In this document: piece by piece, positions 62,368 to 64,000 of the stretch | How positions within the stretch are numbered: the first letter of the stretch is position 1 | How the letters are laid out: every line of letters starts with the position of its first letter | Assembly (NCBI GenBank): GCA_018816765.1 | Contig: JAHIUX010000011.1 | Location: 1-64,000, forward strand | Reading direction: 5' to 3' | Length of the DNA stretch: 64,000 nucleotides | Source of the DNA: Bacteroidota bacterium | GTDB lineage: Bacteria > Bacteroidota > Bacteroidia > Bacteroidales > F082 | Translations under genes and position numbers: made by a program | The notes under the pieces: generated by a model | Database searches by the model: none | Seen by the model: the letters and a program-made list of their open reading frames with translations, nothing else | Told to the model about the DNA's origin: nothing

Positions 62368-63336
62368 ATGACAACTATTGAATTGAAACAAAAGTGGTCA
62401 GAACTTTCAGAGAATCCAGCGACAAGTGGTTTCAGGTCGTTAAGAATTTCCTCTGATTGTATATGCGAACTTTATCTTGGAGTTAATAAGGAAGGAAACA
62501 GGTGTTTGATACTTGCATTACCACGTTTCAAACAATTAAACTTTAAAGGAGTCCAAAAAGAAAATTTATCCATTGAATACTTCAGAGAAACTAATCTGAT
62601 TGTACTCCAATTGACTGACAATGATTTTAATGACCTTTTTGATGACCTCGTTCTCTCCCTTTATCATAGCATAAAAAGCATAAGTCATGTGGATGAATAC
62701 TCAAATCATTTTATACAGGCATTCTATAGATGGAGTGAGTTTTTTGAAGATAAAAAATCAGATTTGCTTCCAGAGGAAGCTATAAAAGGCTTAATCGGTG
62801 AGCTCTTAGTTTTAAAGTTGTTGATAAACGAACATGGGAGTCATGACATTAATATTCTATTAAATTCATGGAAAGGTCCATATGATAAAGGGAATGATTT
62901 TGAATTAGAAAATAAAAATCTTGAAGTAAAAACAAAATCACCATCGGGAATTGAGGTGAAAATTGCTAGTGAATATCAACTGGAAGTTGCTTCAGGGAAA
63001 GGACTAGAATTGGTTGTAGTTGACGTACAAAGCGATTTTTCATCTGGCCTTCACATCAGAGATGTGATATTGCAAATTAAAAAACTGATTCAAGAATCTT
63101 ACGGTGACATTTCAATATTTTGGAAGGCTCTAAATCAAAAGAACATTAGTTCCAAAAATTTTAGATTTTACGATAGATATAGATTCAAGCCAGTCAATTG
63201 GATATCTTACAATTGTTCAGATGTAAATTTTCCTAAGCTAAGCAAGTCAAACATTCCAGAAGAAATCTGTGCCTTGAAATATACTTTGAAAACAAATATG
63301 CTGACTTCTTTCATATTGAGAAAAGGAGATTTTTAA
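62368..63336 (+). CDS. PD-(D/E)XK nuclease-fold protein (DUF4420 type)
   Basis: The 322-residue protein has a restriction-endonuclease-fold core. Glu145 lies on the first helix in KGLIGELLVLKLL. The metal-binding Asp177 is in YDKGNDFELE, and Glu186 and Lys188 form the ExK in NLEVKTKSPSG. These positions match the PD-(D/E)XK family known as PF14390/DUF4420, seen with Z1 and AIPR proteins. It is the most likely DNA-cutting subunit of the operon. The gene starts 2 bases after the Z1 gene and ends 1 base before the AIPR gene. Confidence 0.9.
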   Translation: MTTIELKQKWSELSENPATSGFRSLRISSDCICELYLGVNKEGNRCLILALPRFKQLNFKGVQKENLSIEYFRETNLIVLQLTDNDFNDLFDDLVLSLYHSIKSISHVDEYSNHFIQAFYRWSEFFEDKKSDLLPEEAIKGLIGELLVLKLLINEHGSHDINILLNSWKGPYDKGNDFELENKNLEVKTKSPSGIEVKIASEYQLEVASGKGLELVVVDVQSDFSSGLHIRDVILQIKKLIQESYGDISIFWKALNQKNISSKNFRFYDRYRFKPVNWISYNCSDVNFPKLSKSNIPEEICALKYTLKTNMLTSFILRKGDF

Positions 63337-63337
63337 A

Positions 63338-64000
63338 ATGAAAATTACAGAGTTCATCAATTATCGAACAGAGTTACTTGAAAGCTCAAAAGATGACGAA
63401 GGTTTTGTTCAGCAGACTAATTTGCTTAGTCAAGTTCTCCCTTTATTAGTTGATGCCAAATTGCTTGATTCAGAAGACTGGAACGATTCATATTATTTGA
63501 ATATTGCTGATGGCTTAAAGCTGAATGGTTATACCGTTAACGAGTCATCTGAAAGATTACAGTTATTCATTGTGGATGAAACCAGTATTGACATTACTCT
63601 GTCAAACAAAGATTTGCAAGTCTCAACCAAGGTCTACTATGATAATCAATTTAAAAGAGTAACCAGGTTTTTAAACAAAGCAATCAAAGGTCACCTAAAT
63701 GATGAAGTACAGGACGCTGACCCTATCAGGCCACTATTATCTCAACTCTCATCTTCAACTGGAGTAGAACAGTTTGATGTTATAGAAATATTTCTTGTCA
63801 GTGCTAACGCAACAATCGAGACCCGCGGCACAATTCCTCAGCCGAAAAGAATTGACTTTGAAGAAGAAAATATCAAGGTCACTTTTATTAAAAACCGGGA
63901 ACGGATCACAAAGGATTTATCAATATTTAAAAAATTAATTGATCTAAATTTCTTATATGATGTTTTGATTTCTCAGGGTAATCGAGAAGCACTTATTATT
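63338..64000 (+). CDS. AIPR-family (abortive infection phage resistance) protein, 5' part
   Basis: An ATG at 63338, one base after the previous stop, opens a frame of 221 codons that is still open at the window end. The N-terminus MKITEFINYRTELLESSKDD, then LLSQVLPLLVDAKLLDSEDW, NIADGLKLNGYTVNESSERL and LQLFIVDETS match the start of AIPR proteins: a helical bundle followed by a strand-rich domain of restriction-nuclease type. AIPR proteins were named for abortive infection against phage and are regular partners of Z1/DUF4420 genes. The catalytic region lies beyond the window. Confidence 0.8.
   Translation, partial: MKITEFINYRTELLESSKDDEGFVQQTNLLSQVLPLLVDAKLLDSEDWNDSYYLNIADGLKLNGYTVNESSERLQLFIVDETSIDITLSNKDLQVSTKVYYDNQFKRVTRFLNKAIKGHLNDEVQDADPIRPLLSQLSSSTGVEQFDVIEIFLVSANATIETRGTIPQPKRIDFEEENIKVTFIKNRERITKDLSIFKKLIDLNFLYDVLISQGNREALII

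Noticed and set aside
1-64000. CRISPR array or complete insertion sequence
   Set aside because: No regularly spaced repeats and no transposase or integrase gene were seen anywhere in the window.

Overview
The window comes from a chromosome of a Bacteroidota bacterium, probably a Bacteroidales-like lineage. The evidence is three proteins with type IX secretion (T9SS) sorting tails, a TonB receptor with an N-terminal carboxypeptidase-like domain, a PorV/PorQ-type barrel, a beta-propeller/Y_Y_Y sensor kinase with a LytTR regulator, and many copies of the Bacteroidota -7 promoter element TAnnTTTG just upstream of genes. No rRNA, tRNA, CRISPR array or complete insertion sequence was recognised. 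Coding density is high and transcription runs on both strands in short operons.

Layout. 1-383: tail of a T9SS cargo protein. 625-2052: ahcY. 2128-2707: a small lipoprotein gene (minus) bracketed by two copies of a 43-bp repeat. 2816-7175: lipoprotein, propeller sensor kinase and LytTR regulator. 7310-17123: a small membrane protein, then a cell-surface cluster of TonB receptor, a 1456-residue secreted protein and a PorV-like barrel. 17222-18103: greA and a HIT protein. 18277-20701: a PurF-type amidotransferase divergent from a GNAT acetyltransferase. 20808-28811: YfcC-type transporter, M14 peptidase, DUF3995-like membrane protein, 6-phosphofructokinase, dicarboxylate/amino-acid symporter and a BNR-repeat T9SS protein. 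28899-36263: an RND efflux operon (TetR, TolC, adaptor, pump) with a 9-10-9 palindrome at its promoter and, convergent to it, a second TetR-like protein whose helix-turn-helix has decayed. 36515-40924: a tandem adenylate kinase, phosphoglycerate kinase and a large membrane glycosyltransferase-like protein. 41306-43260: aminotransferase and omega-amidase with overlapping ends. 43267-46085: TrkA/TrkH potassium uptake. 46134-49862: two glycosyltransferases, a methyltransferase and a lipid kinase (envelope glycan/lipid work). 49859-50678: two tandem single-stranded-DNA-binding proteins without acidic tails. 51020-52657: hybrid histidine kinase. 55244-52658 (minus): free-methionine-sulfoxide reductase, MntP-like membrane protein, secreted endonuclease I and QueD. 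55535-55843: a stand-alone CBM48 domain protein.

55990-64000 is a visibly more AT-rich block with different codon use. It is a compact defence-type operon: Vsr endonuclease, C5-cytosine methyltransferase, MORC/MutL-like GHKL ATPase, Z1-domain superfamily-2 ATPase, PD-(D/E)XK nuclease and an AIPR-family protein cut by the window end. Genes overlap or lie 1 to 35 bases apart, so they almost certainly act together: the methyltransferase marks self DNA, Vsr repairs the T:G mismatches made when 5-methylcytosine deaminates, and the ATPases plus nuclease are the likely effector. This is the most interesting system in the window. The assignments are by motif reading only; no search was run.
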